Shown here: piece by piece, positions 34,105-42,636 of the stretch
How positions within the stretch are numbered: the first letter of the stretch is position 1
How the letters are laid out: every line of letters starts with the position of its first letter
DNA from: Phycobacter sedimenti
GTDB lineage: Bacteria; Pseudomonadota; Alphaproteobacteria; Rhodobacterales; Rhodobacteraceae
Assembly (NCBI RefSeq): GCF_038148855.1
Contig: NZ_JBBVGR010000002.1
Location: 434,001-498,000 of the forward strand
DNA length: 64,000 bases
Reading direction: 5' to 3'
Notes under the pieces: generated by a model
What the model saw: only the letters and a program-made list of their open reading frames with translations
Database searches by the model: none
Told to the model about the DNA's origin: nothing
Made by a program: the position numbers and the translations under genes

Positions 34105-34527
34105 TCAGCTGTCATTGCCTTCAATGCCTGGCAAAAAACCTGCATGATCGCGCAACATCGCTTCAAGCAGCGGCCAGAAAAAATCTTCTCCCGGGTATCC
34201 TTCGAGACGGGCAATCTCATGACCGTCCTTCACGATCAAGAAGGTTGGAGTAAAATTGACGCGACGTGTGGTGTTCAGGTCCGATGGCAGGTTGCGCAGA
34301 TCCACGCGACGCAGCGGCGCAAATGCGCCTTCTGCCGTCTTGGGGTAGATCGGCGCGATCTCTTCGTTCCAGCGCGCGCACCACTCGCATCCGTGCTGTT
34401 CCACCATCACCAGCTCCACGGCACGTGCAGGTGCCACCAGCAGGCCAATGGCAAGACAGGCGGCGGCCCACAGGCGCACCAGCGGAGCGATCTGAAACAC
34501 CCCGTTATGAAAGACCTTAAGCGTCAT
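34105..34527 (-). CDS. soxS: SoxS, periplasmic thioredoxin
   Basis: A 140-residue thioredoxin-like protein with an N-terminal membrane or signal segment (LVRLWAAACLAIGLLVA, then ARA) and the redox motif C-E-W-C in EQHGCEWCARWNEEI. The cis-Pro region is RVNFTPTFLIVKDG. SoxS reactivates SoxYZ in Paracoccus. It is first in the minus-strand soxS-soxR unit and divergent from soxV, with a SoxR-like motif between them. Length and motif fit SoxS well. Confidence 0.9.
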   Translation of the reverse strand: MTLKVFHNGVFQIAPLVRLWAAACLAIGLLVAPARAVELVMVEQHGCEWCARWNEEIAPIYPKTAEGAFAPLRRVDLRNLPSDLNTTRRVNFTPTFLIVKDGHEIARLEGYPGEDFFWPLLEAMLRDHAGFLPGIEGNDS

Positions 34528-34592
34528 GTCAGATCCGAATGATTCCGTTGACGATGTGGGAGCAAACTGATTGTACTGTGAAGCACAACATA

Positions 34593-34608
34593 ATTTGAAT
34601 ATGTGAAT
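34593..34608. promoter_or_regulatory. Candidate SoxR operator between soxS and soxV
   Basis: On the minus strand ATTCACATATTCAAAT fits ATTC-N8-GAAT with one change. The same stretch overlaps an ACATA-N7-TATGT dyad (34588-34604). It lies 57 bp before soxV and 66 bp before soxS, where SoxR is known to bind in relatives. Confidence 0.6.
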
Positions 34609-34664
34609 GAGACAAGGTGCAGCGCTGCACTGCAGGCGCCAAATTGACCAAAAATGAGGCTGAA

Positions 34665-35402
34665 ATGCTCGAAATATCCTACTTTGGTGCTCTGTTTGCC
34701 GGGCTTTTGAGCTTTTTTACGCCCTGCATCCTGCCGATGGTGCCTTTCTACCTCTCGTATATGGGGGGATTGTCCATGGCGGAGTTGCGCAATGATGGGG
34801 CCATTGCGCCGGGGGCGCAGCGTCGGCTGATCCTCTCGGCCTTCTGTTTTGCGGCCGGTGTGACGACCGTTTTCATGTTGATGGGCATGGGCGCGACGGC
34901 ACTTGGCCAGCTCTTTGGCCAGTATATGGATCTCCTGGCCTACGGGGCCGCGGCGCTGTTGGTTCTGTTCGGCCTGCATTTCCTGGGGGTTGTTCGCATT
35001 CCGCTGCTCTATCGCGAGGCGCGGCTGGAAAGCTCGGCCGAGCCATCGACCGTGATCGGTGCCTACCTGATGGGGCTGGCCTTCGGGTTTGGCTGGACGC
35101 CCTGCGTCGGGCCCGCGCTGGCGTCGATCCTAATGATTGCCTCGGGCATGGGAGAGGTCTGGCGGGGCGGGGCGCTCTTGCTGGTCTACGGGATCGGCAT
35201 GACGGCGCCCTTCATCGTGGCGGCCTTTTTTGCCAAGCCGTTTCTGGCCTGGGTTGCGCGCCATCGCGCTGCTTTTGCTTGGGTGGAGAAGGCGATGGGT
35301 GCTATGCTGATCCTGTTCGCTGTACTGATTGTCACGGGCGGTGTGACCTACATTGCCGATGTCATGATCCGATGGATGCCGGGTTTGACGTCGATCGGCT
35401 GA
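34665..35402 (+). CDS. soxV: SoxV, CcdA-family thiol electron transporter
   Basis: A 245-residue inner-membrane protein with six helices of the CcdA/DsbD type. The redox cysteines are in FFTPCILPMVP (helix 1) and FGWTPCVGPALA (helix 4). SoxV carries electrons from cytoplasmic thioredoxin to periplasmic SoxW and so keeps the Sox system active. The start at 34665 has GAGG 6 bases before it; an upstream ATG at 34617 gives a non-conserved tail. It starts the plus-strand run, with soxW 65 bp behind. Confidence 0.93.
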   Translation: MLEISYFGALFAGLLSFFTPCILPMVPFYLSYMGGLSMAELRNDGAIAPGAQRRLILSAFCFAAGVTTVFMLMGMGATALGQLFGQYMDLLAYGAAALLVLFGLHFLGVVRIPLLYREARLESSAEPSTVIGAYLMGLAFGFGWTPCVGPALASILMIASGMGEVWRGGALLLVYGIGMTAPFIVAAFFAKPFLAWVARHRAAFAWVEKAMGAMLILFAVLIVTGGVTYIADVMIRWMPGLTSIG

Positions 35403-35467
35403 CCGAGCTCAGGCCATCTCTCGGGAAAGCGGAGTGGCCAACGCACCAAATAGGGAGAGAGATTGCG

Positions 35468-36070
35468 ATGAAACGACTGTTGGACGTGGTGACGGCGCCT
35501 CTTGCGGCCTGCGCATTCGGCCTGTTGCTGGCAATGCCGGCCATGGCGGTTGAATTGGGCGATGACGGGCTGCACAAGACGTCCTGGATGCGCGACACCT
35601 TCAAGGACCTGCAGGAGGATCTGGAAGAGGCCAACGCCGAAGGAAAGCGCCTTGTGCTGTTCTTTGAGCAGCGCGGCTGCATCTATTGCACCAAGATGCA
35701 CGAAGAGGTTTTTCCCCGCCCAGAGGTCAGCGATTACATCGACGAGAATTATTTTGTCGTTCAGCTTAATCTGCATGGCTCAACCGAGGTGACGGATTTT
35801 GACGGCCAGACCCTTCCGGAACGCGACATGGCGCGCAAGTGGGGGATCCTGTTCACGCCCACGATTCTGTTCCTTCCCGAAGAGGTCGCCGAGGATCAGA
35901 CCGCCGTTCAGGCCGCCGTGTCGGTCATGCCGGGGGCCTTTGGGCCGGGCACCACTCTGGACATGTTTACCTGGGTCAAGGAAAAGCGGTATGAGCTTGA
36001 TAACGGGGAAGATTTCCAGCGATACCACGCGCGCCGAATCCAAGAGCGCAACAATGGATCAACAGACTGA
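35468..36070 (+). CDS. soxW: SoxW, periplasmic thioredoxin
   Basis: A 200-residue thioredoxin-like protein with a signal segment (LAACAFGLLLAMPAMAV), active site C-I-Y-C in FFEQRGCIYCTKMHEEVFP and a cis-Pro region LFTPTILFLPE. It takes electrons from SoxV. In Paracoccus the gene pair soxVW has the same order. The start at 35468 has a GGGAG site; an in-frame ATG at 35279 would overlap soxV and is unlikely. A SoxR-like site and hairpins follow before soxX. Confidence 0.92.
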   Translation: MKRLLDVVTAPLAACAFGLLLAMPAMAVELGDDGLHKTSWMRDTFKDLQEDLEEANAEGKRLVLFFEQRGCIYCTKMHEEVFPRPEVSDYIDENYFVVQLNLHGSTEVTDFDGQTLPERDMARKWGILFTPTILFLPEEVAEDQTAVQAAVSVMPGAFGPGTTLDMFTWVKEKRYELDNGEDFQRYHARRIQERNNGSTD

Positions 36071-36077
36071 TAAAATG

Positions 36078-36119
36078 CGCAACAAGAGAAAAATTCACAT
36101 TAATGAATTTGTTGTTGCG
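36078..36119. promoter_or_regulatory. soxW-soxX spacer: SoxR-like operator within a two-part inverted repeat
   Basis: ATTCACATTAATGAAT (36093-36108) fits ATTC-N8-GAAT exactly and is the centre of a larger dyad: inner arms AAATTCA/TGAATTT and outer arms CGCAACAA/TTGTTGCG, the latter offset by a 4-nt asymmetry. The ATG of soxX is 85 bp to the right. The region can be an operator, or in RNA a terminator-like hairpin after soxW. Confidence 0.6.
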
Positions 36120-36130
36120 TCTAGGGCCTT

Positions 36131-36168
36131 CGGTGGCCTACGGTATGCAATAGCTAAGCAGGCCACCG
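36131..36168 (+). repeat. Hairpin in the soxX leader
   Basis: CGGTGGCC (36131-36138) is the exact reverse complement of GGCCACCG (36161-36168), with a 22-base loop, 26 bp before the soxX start. It may be an mRNA-stabilising or regulatory hairpin. Confidence 0.45.
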
Positions 36169-36193
36169 TAAGTGGCAGCCAACGGGAGGAACC

Positions 36194-36670
36194 ATGAAGA
36201 GACTATCTCTGACACTGGCCATGTGTCTGGCCGGGACCATGTCGCAGGCGGGCGAAGTCGCGCCGAAGGATGTGAAGTTTGACGAAGACGGCGCCATTGC
36301 CGAATCGTTGACCGGAGTTGCCGGCGATGCGGCAAACGGTGCGACCATCGTCGGGAAGCGCTCCAAGGGCAACTGCGTGGCCTGTCATGCGGTGACCGCC
36401 CTGTCCGATGTGCCGTTCCACGGTGAGATCGGTCCGAGCCTTGATGGCGCGGCGGATCGCTGGACCGAAGCCGAGCTGCGTGGCCTGGTGGCAAATGCGA
36501 AGATGACCTTTGAAGGCACGATGATGCCTGCCTTCTACAAGGTCGACGGGTTCACCCGTCCCGGTGATGCCTACACGGGCAAGGCGGGCACCGAGCCCCT
36601 GCCGCCGATTCTGACGGCGCAGGAAATCGAAGATGTCGTCGCGTTCCTCGCGACGTTGAAGGAAGAGTGA
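36194..36670 (+). CDS. soxX: SoxX, monoheme c-type cytochrome
   Basis: A 158-residue periplasmic cytochrome c, partner of SoxA in the SoxXA enzyme that joins thiosulfate to SoxY. A signal peptide (MKRLSLTLAMCLAGTMSQAG) is followed by the heme motif C61-x-x-C64-H65 (GNCVACHAVTALSDV) and a probable Met ligand in TMMPAFYK near residues 110-111. GGGAGGA precedes the ATG. It heads soxXYZA. Confidence 0.95.
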   Translation: MKRLSLTLAMCLAGTMSQAGEVAPKDVKFDEDGAIAESLTGVAGDAANGATIVGKRSKGNCVACHAVTALSDVPFHGEIGPSLDGAADRWTEAELRGLVANAKMTFEGTMMPAFYKVDGFTRPGDAYTGKAGTEPLPPILTAQEIEDVVAFLATLKEE

Positions 36671-36719
36671 GACAGCGGCACCTTGCCGATTGTCCGAGCG
36701 AAGTCAAAGGAGACAAATG

Positions 36720-37136
36720 ATGGAGTTCTCACGTCGCGAGACCTTGGCCATGGGCCTGGGCGCCGCCGTGCTGACGGTTCTGCCGTTCCGCGTAAGTGCG
36801 TCGGCAGAGGATAAGATCGCCGAGTTCACCGGCGGTGCCGATCTGGCCGACAGCGGTGTCGAACTGACCGCGCCCGAGATTGCCGAGAACGGCAACACGG
36901 TGCCGATATCGGTGAACGCCCCGGGCGCGACCGCGATCTTGGTTCTGGCCACCGGAAACCCGACGCCGGGCGTTGCAACATTCAACTTCGGCCCCGGCGC
37001 CGCCAGCCAAACCGCATCCACCCGGATCCGTCTGGCAGGTACGCAGGACGTTGTGGCCATTGCGAAACTCGCAGACGGCAGCTTTGCCAAGGCAAGCGCC
37101 GCTGTGAAAGTGACCATCGGCGGCTGCGGCGGCTGA
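36720..37136 (+). CDS. soxY: SoxY, sulfur carrier protein
   Basis: A 138-residue carrier with a Tat signal (FSRRETLAMGLGAAVLTV) and the typical swinging arm at the C-terminus: the last residues are VTIGGCGG, with Cys136 as the carrier residue. SoxYZ holds the sulfur substrate while SoxXA, SoxB and SoxCD work. The start at 36720 has AAGGAG 7 bases upstream; an ATG at 36717 is only 4 away. It lies 49 bp after soxX and 39 bp before soxZ. Confidence 0.95.
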   Translation: MEFSRRETLAMGLGAAVLTVLPFRVSASAEDKIAEFTGGADLADSGVELTAPEIAENGNTVPISVNAPGATAILVLATGNPTPGVATFNFGPGAASQTASTRIRLAGTQDVVAIAKLADGSFAKASAAVKVTIGGCGG

Positions 37137-37175
37137 TCGCCTCCGCATTCCGTTCCGCATTCAAGGAGATAAGAC

Positions 37176-37505
37176 ATGGCATCCGGTGTAAAACCCCGCG
37201 TCAAGGTCCCGAAGAGCGCCGCTGCTGGCGAAGCCGTCACCATCAAGACGCTGATCAGCCACAACATGGAAAGCGGCCAGCGCAAGGACAAGGAAGGCAA
37301 CGTCATTCCGCGTTCGATCATCAACCGTTTCACTTGCGAGTTTAACGGCGCCATGGTGATCGACGTGACGATGGAGCCGGCGATTTCGACCAACCCCTAC
37401 ATCGAATTCGAGGCGACCGTGCCCGAAGCGGGTGACTTCAAATTCACCTGGTACGATGATGACGGGTCGGTCTACGACGACTCCAAGTCGATCAAGATCG
37501 CCTGA
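37176..37505 (+). CDS. soxZ: SoxZ, partner of SoxY
   Basis: A 109-residue beta-rich protein without a signal peptide (it is exported with SoxY in a Tat complex). Family marks are VKVPKSAAAGEAVTIKTLISHNMESGQRKD and NRFTCEFNGAMVIDVTMEPAISTNPYIEF. AAGGAG precedes the ATG. Length and place are standard. A weak GC hairpin lies in the 77-bp gap to soxA. Confidence 0.95.
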   Translation: MASGVKPRVKVPKSAAAGEAVTIKTLISHNMESGQRKDKEGNVIPRSIINRFTCEFNGAMVIDVTMEPAISTNPYIEFEATVPEAGDFKFTWYDDDGSVYDDSKSIKIA

Positions 37506-37582
37506 TCCCGTCCGGATCTCAAAGGCAAGCGCCTCGTCCGCCACTCCGGTGGGCGAGGTGGATACCCAAGGGAGGATATGGA

Positions 37583-38434
37583 ATGAACTATAAGGCAATG
37601 ACTGCCATCGCCGCTGCGCTGACCCTGCCGATGGCCGCCTTTGCGGAGCCGGACGATGACACGCTGGTGGTGAACGACGAGATCGAGATGATCACCAAGG
37701 CTGCCGCTCCGGCGCACCTGTCGGATGTGATGGACGAGGTCATGTCGGGCTGGCACTTCCGCTCGGACGAAACCCAGGCGCTGCAAATGGATGACTTCGA
37801 AAACCCGGCGATGGTTTTCGTCGATCAAGCCATGGACGCATGGAATGCGGCTGACGGCTCTGAAGGCAAGTCCTGTGCGTCTTGTCATGAGGATGTCGAG
37901 ACCAGCATGAAGGGCGTGCGCGCGGTCTATCCGAAGTGGAACGAAGAGGCCGGTGAAGTGCGCACTCTGGCGATGCAGATCAACGACTGCCGCGAGAACC
38001 AGATGGGCGCGAAGGCGTGGAAATACGACGGTGGTGACATGGGCGCGATGGAGGCTCTGATCTCTGTCCAGTCGCGCGGCATGCCCGTCAATGTGGCCAT
38101 CGACGGTCCGGTTCAGGCGACCTGGGAACAGGGCAAGGAACTGTACTATACGCGCACTGGCCAGCTGGAACTGTCCTGCGCCAACTGCCACGAAGACAGC
38201 TATGGCATGATGATCCGTGCGGATCACCTCAGCCAGGGCCAGATCAACGGCTTCCCCACCTATCGCCTGAAGAACGCCAAGCTGAACACCGTTCACGCGC
38301 GTTTCAAAGGCTGTGTGCGTGACACCCGCGCCGAAACCTACAAGCCCGGCTCGGCTGAATTCGTTGCACTGGAACTCTATGTCGCCTCGCGCGGCAACGG
38401 CCTGTCGGTCGAAGGCCCGTCTGTCCGTAACTAA
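37583..38434 (+). CDS. soxA: SoxA, diheme cytochrome c of SoxXA
   Basis: A 283-residue cytochrome with a signal peptide and two heme sites, C98-x-x-C101-H102 (CASCHED) and C199-x-x-C202-H203 (CANCHED). The active-site cysteine, which becomes a persulfide heme ligand in characterised SoxA, is C244 in FKGCVRDTRAE. SoxXA oxidatively attaches thiosulfate to the SoxY cysteine. Two-heme SoxA is the longer type. A good ribosome site (GGGAGG) precedes the ATG. A terminator-like hairpin follows 9 bp after the stop. Confidence 0.95.
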   Translation: MNYKAMTAIAAALTLPMAAFAEPDDDTLVVNDEIEMITKAAAPAHLSDVMDEVMSGWHFRSDETQALQMDDFENPAMVFVDQAMDAWNAADGSEGKSCASCHEDVETSMKGVRAVYPKWNEEAGEVRTLAMQINDCRENQMGAKAWKYDGGDMGAMEALISVQSRGMPVNVAIDGPVQATWEQGKELYYTRTGQLELSCANCHEDSYGMMIRADHLSQGQINGFPTYRLKNAKLNTVHARFKGCVRDTRAETYKPGSAEFVALELYVASRGNGLSVEGPSVRN

Positions 38435-38443
38435 ACCCGAAGT

Positions 38444-38471
38444 ACCCCGTGTCATCTTCATGGCACGGGGT
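38444..38471 (+). terminator. Terminator-like hairpin between soxA and soxB
   Basis: An 8-bp arm pair, ACCCCGTG (38444-38451) and CACGGGGT (38464-38471), extended inward by a T-G pair and CAT/ATG, then GTTTCGCC. It ends soxXYZA or attenuates read-through to soxB. Confidence 0.6.
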
Positions 38472-38487
38472 GTTTCGCCTCTTTAAC

Positions 38488-38503
38488 ATTCATACATGCG
38501 AAT
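38488..38503. promoter_or_regulatory. Candidate SoxR operator before soxB
   Basis: ATTCATACATGCGAAT fits ATTC-N8-GAAT exactly, 33 bp upstream of the soxB start and just right of the soxA/soxB hairpin. An internal promoter here would make soxBCDEF a separate unit. Confidence 0.55.
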
Positions 38504-38536
38504 ATGTCGTATGTTTACACAGGATATCAGAGTAAC

Positions 38537-40234
38537 ATGATCTCGCGCCGTGATTTTCTGCAGGTTTCGATGGCCGCCTCTGCCCTGGTCGGGGCATCCG
38601 GTTTTGGCAATTGGGGGCGTCTTGCGGCGCAGCAAAGCCTGACACAGGACCAGTTGCTGGAGTTCGATACCTTCGGCAACATCAGCATCATCCATGTCAC
38701 CGACATTCACGCACAGCTGAAGCCGATCTATTTCCGCGAGCCCTCGATCAACCTCGGGGTTGGCGCGAACAAGGGTCAGGTTCCGCATATCACCGGTGCC
38801 GACTTCCGCAAGGCCTATGGCATTGCCGATGGCAGCCCGTCCGCTTACGCGCTCACCTATGACGATTTTTCCTCCCTCGCCAAAGGGTACGGGCGCGTTG
38901 GCGGTCTGGACCGCATGTCGACAGTCATCAACGCTATCCGCGCGGATCGCCCCGATGCGCTTTTGCTGGATGGCGGCGATACCTGGCACGGCTCCATGAC
39001 CTGCTACAAGACCGAAGGTCAGGACATGGTCAACGTGATGAATGCTCTGAAACCTGACGCCATGACCTTCCACTGGGAGTTCACACTGGGGTCCGAACGT
39101 GTTCAGGAAATCGTCGAAGGACTGCCCTTTGCCGCCCTTGGTCAGAATATCTTTGACGCCGAATGGGATGAGCCGGCGGAACTCTTCAAGCCTTACAAGT
39201 TCTTTGACCGTGGCGGCGCCAAGGTCGCGGTGATCGGTCAGGCCTTCCCCTATATGCCGATCGCGAATCCCGGCTGGATGTTCCCTGAATACTCCTTCGG
39301 GATCCGGGACGAGAACATGCAGGCCATGGTGGACGAGGTTCGCGAGGCGGGCGCCGATGTCGTAGTCGTCCTGTCGCACAACGGGTTTGACGTGGACAAG
39401 AAGATGGCCAGCGTCGTCACCGGCATCGACGTGATCCTGTCGGGTCACACACACGATGCGCTGCCCGAGCCGGTTCTGGTGGGCAAGACCCATATCATCG
39501 CCTCCGGGTCCAACGGCAAATTCGTCTCCCGCGTGGATCTGGACGTGCGCGATGGTCAGATGATGGGCCTCAAGCACAAGCTGATCCCGATTTTCTCTGA
39601 TGTGATCGCGCCCGATCCGGTGATCTCCAAGCTGATCGACGAGCAGCGCGCCCCCTTCAAGGCTGAGCTGGAAGAGGTGATCGGCCAGACCGACTCGCTC
39701 CTTTATCGTCGCGGCAATTTCAACGGTACCTGGGATGACCTGATCTGCGATGCGCTGCTGAGTGAGCGCGAAGCCGATATCGCCATGTCGCCCGGTGTGC
39801 GCTGGGGGCCGTCGCTGATCCCGGGCGATGAGATCACCCGCGAAGATATCTGGAATGTTACCTCCATGTCTTACGGTGCAGCCTACCGTACCGAGATGAC
39901 GGGGGAATTCATCAAGGTGATCCTCGAAGACGTTGCCGACAACATCTTCAACCCGGACCCCTACTACCAGCAGGGCGGCGACATGGTGCGGATCGGTGGC
40001 ATGGGCTACCGCATCGACATCACCAAGCCGCAGGGCGAGCGCATTAGCGAGATGACACTGCTGAAGACCGGAGAGGCGATCGATCCGAGCAAATCCTACG
40101 TTGTGGCTGGCTGGGCCAGCGTCAACGAGGGCACCGAAGGACCGCAGATCTGGGATGTCGTCGAAAACCACATCAAGAAAATGGGTACCGTCACGGTGAC
40201 CCCGAATAACTCGGTCAAGGTGGTCGGGGCCTAA
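38537..40234 (+). CDS. soxB: SoxB, sulfate thiohydrolase
   Basis: A 565-residue 5'-nucleotidase-type metallohydrolase with a Tat signal (MISRRDFLQVSMAASALVG). Metal site motifs are visible in order: HVTDIHAQLKP, LLDGGDTWHGSM, VVVLSHNGFDVD and ILSGHTHDALPEP. In the Sox cycle, SoxB hydrolyses the sulfonate from SoxY, releasing sulfate. Start 38537 is chosen for the Tat motif; an ATG at 38504 would run through the operator-like motif. The ribosome site is weak. It is the first gene of the soxB-F part. Confidence 0.95.
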   Translation: MISRRDFLQVSMAASALVGASGFGNWGRLAAQQSLTQDQLLEFDTFGNISIIHVTDIHAQLKPIYFREPSINLGVGANKGQVPHITGADFRKAYGIADGSPSAYALTYDDFSSLAKGYGRVGGLDRMSTVINAIRADRPDALLLDGGDTWHGSMTCYKTEGQDMVNVMNALKPDAMTFHWEFTLGSERVQEIVEGLPFAALGQNIFDAEWDEPAELFKPYKFFDRGGAKVAVIGQAFPYMPIANPGWMFPEYSFGIRDENMQAMVDEVREAGADVVVVLSHNGFDVDKKMASVVTGIDVILSGHTHDALPEPVLVGKTHIIASGSNGKFVSRVDLDVRDGQMMGLKHKLIPIFSDVIAPDPVISKLIDEQRAPFKAELEEVIGQTDSLLYRRGNFNGTWDDLICDALLSEREADIAMSPGVRWGPSLIPGDEITREDIWNVTSMSYGAAYRTEMTGEFIKVILEDVADNIFNPDPYYQQGGDMVRIGGMGYRIDITKPQGERISEMTLLKTGEAIDPSKSYVVAGWASVNEGTEGPQIWDVVENHIKKMGTVTVTPNNSVKVVGA

Positions 40235-40315
40235 GGGCCCGACCGTCTTCCGGGCAAACTTTGCGCCGATGAGAACCGGGAGCGGATCTCGTCTTTATAC
40301 GGAGGCATGAACAAG

Positions 40316-41599
40316 ATGAGCGATAATTCAAAGGGTTTCACCCCCTCGCGCCGTCAGTTTCTGGCAGGTGCGGCAGCAGCCGGGGCTGGCAGCGCGGTTG
40401 CGGGCGCGGCCCAGGCAGCGGGTCCTGACCCGCTGATCACCGAGGTCCAGGAATGGGCCAGCGGTCTGGGCGATGGCGTGGATGCCACCCCCTATGGTCT
40501 GCCGATCAGCTATGAATCGGATGTGATCCGCCGCAACGTGGAATGGCTGACCGCCGATACGATCTCTTCGATCAACTTCACCCCGATCCACGCGCTGGAC
40601 GGCACCATCACGCCCCAGGGCTGCGCCTTTGAGCGTCACCATTCGGGTGCGATCGAGCTGAAGAAGGAAGACTACCGCCTGATGATCAACGGTCTGGTCG
40701 ACACGCCGCTGGTCTTCTCTTACGCGGATCTGGAGCGTTTCCCGCGCGAGAACCATGTCTACTTCTGCGAATGCGCGGCAAACTCAGGCATGGAATGGGC
40801 TGGTGCCCAGCTGAACGGCGCTCAGTTCACCCACGGCATGATCCACAACATGGAATACTCGGGCGTTTCCCTGCGCACGCTTCTGCAAGAGGCAGGCTTG
40901 GACGCTGCGGGCGATCTCAAGGACAAGTGGGTCTACGTGGAAGGCGCGGATGCGTCGTCCAACGGCCGCTCGATCCCGATGGAAAAGGCACTGGACGACG
41001 TTCTGGTCGCCTTCAAGGCAAACGGTGAAGCCCTGCGCAAAGAGCACGGCTATCCGGTGCGCCTGGTTGTTCCCGGTTGGGAAGGCAACATGTGGGTGAA
41101 ATGGCTGCGCCGGATCGAAGTGATGGATGGCCCGGTCGAATCCCGCGAGGAAACCTCGAAGTACACCGACACGCTGGAAGACGGCACCAGCCGCAAGTGG
41201 ACCTGGGAAATGGATGCCAAATCCGTTGTCACCAGCCCCAGCCCGCAGTCGCCGATCACCCATGGCAAGGGTCCGCTGGTCATCACCGGTCTGGCCTGGT
41301 CCGGTCGCGGCACCATCACCGGCGTCGATGTCTCCATCGATGGCGGCAAGACCTGGAGTGAGGCACGCCTCGCGGCGCCTGGCACCGACAAGGCGCTGAC
41401 GCGCTTTTATCTCGATATCAACTGGGACGGTCAGGAGATGTTCCTGCAAAGCCGCGCCCGCGACAGTTCCGGTTACGTGCAGCCGACCAAGGCGCAGCTG
41501 CGCGAGGTGCGCGGCCTGAACTCGATCTATCACAACAATGCCATCCAAACCTGGTGGGTGAAGGCAAACGGAGAGGCGGAAAATGTCGAAGTTTCCTAA
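40316..41599 (+). CDS. soxC: SoxC, sulfane dehydrogenase molybdopterin subunit
   Basis: A 427-residue protein of the sulfite-oxidase family with a Tat signal (SRRQFLAGAAAAGAG). The molybdenum-binding Cys is C151 in YFCECAANSGMEWAG; the domain ends with a dimerisation part (GPLVITGLAWSGRGTITGVDVS). SoxCD oxidises the sulfane sulfur on SoxY, sending six electrons to the respiratory chain. The start is placed at 40316 with GGAGG 10 bases away; an ATG at 40307 has the site only 1 base away. It overlaps soxD by 17 bp. Confidence 0.93.
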   Translation: MSDNSKGFTPSRRQFLAGAAAAGAGSAVAGAAQAAGPDPLITEVQEWASGLGDGVDATPYGLPISYESDVIRRNVEWLTADTISSINFTPIHALDGTITPQGCAFERHHSGAIELKKEDYRLMINGLVDTPLVFSYADLERFPRENHVYFCECAANSGMEWAGAQLNGAQFTHGMIHNMEYSGVSLRTLLQEAGLDAAGDLKDKWVYVEGADASSNGRSIPMEKALDDVLVAFKANGEALRKEHGYPVRLVVPGWEGNMWVKWLRRIEVMDGPVESREETSKYTDTLEDGTSRKWTWEMDAKSVVTSPSPQSPITHGKGPLVITGLAWSGRGTITGVDVSIDGGKTWSEARLAAPGTDKALTRFYLDINWDGQEMFLQSRARDSSGYVQPTKAQLREVRGLNSIYHNNAIQTWWVKANGEAENVEVS

Positions 41600-42632
41600 T
41601 CTGATCGCAGCAACCGCAATGGCAGCTGCCCTGGCGGCGCCTGCTTATGCAGAAAAATTCGGATTGGGCCGCCCGGCGCTGCCCGAAGAAATCGCGGCAT
41701 GGGATCTCGATGTCAGCCCTGATGGCACCGGACTGCCCGCGGGCTCGGGCGATGTGCTGACCGGGGAAGAGGTCTTTGCAGAGAAATGTGCCATCTGCCA
41801 CGGTGACTTTGCCGAAGGTGTGGACAACTGGCCCAAACTGGCTGGCGGTGCAGGGACGCTGGACCATGAGGATCCTCTGAAGACGGTCGGCTCCTACTGG
41901 CCGCATCTGTCCACCGCCTGGGACTACGTGAACCGCTCGATGCCCTTCGGTGCGGCGCAGACCCTGACCCCGGATGAGGTCTATGCCATCGTGGCCTATA
42001 TCCTCTACTCCAACGACCTGGTGGATGAAGAATTCACCCTGTCGAACGAGACCTTCAAGGATGTGGAACTGCCCAACGCCGACGGGTTCATCATTGATGA
42101 TCGCCTGACCACCGAGGCGCATTTCTGGACCGATACCCCTTGCATGGAAAACTGCAAGGACACCGTGGAGATCACGATGCGGGCTGCGGTTCTTGACGTG
42201 ACCCCGGATGAGACCGGCTCGGTGCCTCCGGCAGAAAGCGCTGAGGCGGGTGTTGAAGAAGCTGCAGCCGAGCCCGCCGCCGAGCCCGCTGCCGAGGTTG
42301 CGGCGCTCGATCCGGAACTCGTGGCCGAAGGTGAAAAGGTCTTCAAGAAGTGCAAATCCTGCCACCAGGTCGGTGACAAGGCCAAGAACAAGACCGGTCC
42401 GGTTCTGAATGGTATTGTCGGCGCGACTGCGGGGGCGGTCGAAGGTTTCCGCTATTCCAAGGCGATGGAAGGTGCGGGGCAAGACGGACTCGTGTGGAGC
42501 GAAGAGGAGCTTGCGGCCTTCCTTGAAAAACCGAAAGCCTATATGAAGAAGACCAAGATGTCCTTTGCCGGCCTGAAAAAGGAAGAGGATATCGAAGCGG
42601 TGATTGCATACCTGAAATCCTTCGACGGATGA
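41583..42632 (+). CDS. soxD: SoxD, diheme cytochrome c of sulfane dehydrogenase
   Basis: A 349-residue cytochrome with a signal peptide (LIAATAMAAALAAPAYA) and two heme sites, C69-x-x-C72-H73 (CAICHGD) and C257-x-x-C260-H261 (CKSCHQV). A long Ala/Glu/Pro-rich linker joins the two domains (about residues 218-240). The C-terminal half is a class I cytochrome with FRYSKAMEGAGQDGLVW and KMSFAGLKKEEDIEAV (Met ligand). It takes electrons from SoxC. The coding start overlaps the soxC end. Confidence 0.94.
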   Translation: MSKFPNLIAATAMAAALAAPAYAEKFGLGRPALPEEIAAWDLDVSPDGTGLPAGSGDVLTGEEVFAEKCAICHGDFAEGVDNWPKLAGGAGTLDHEDPLKTVGSYWPHLSTAWDYVNRSMPFGAAQTLTPDEVYAIVAYILYSNDLVDEEFTLSNETFKDVELPNADGFIIDDRLTTEAHFWTDTPCMENCKDTVEITMRAAVLDVTPDETGSVPPAESAEAGVEEAAAEPAAEPAAEVAALDPELVAEGEKVFKKCKSCHQVGDKAKNKTGPVLNGIVGATAGAVEGFRYSKAMEGAGQDGLVWSEEELAAFLEKPKAYMKKTKMSFAGLKKEEDIEAVIAYLKSFDG

Positions 42633-42636
42633 TGCC

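Noticed and set aside
38483..40171. Long open frame antisense to soxB
   Set aside because: soxB carries all metal motifs and a Tat signal; the antisense frame is a composition effect.
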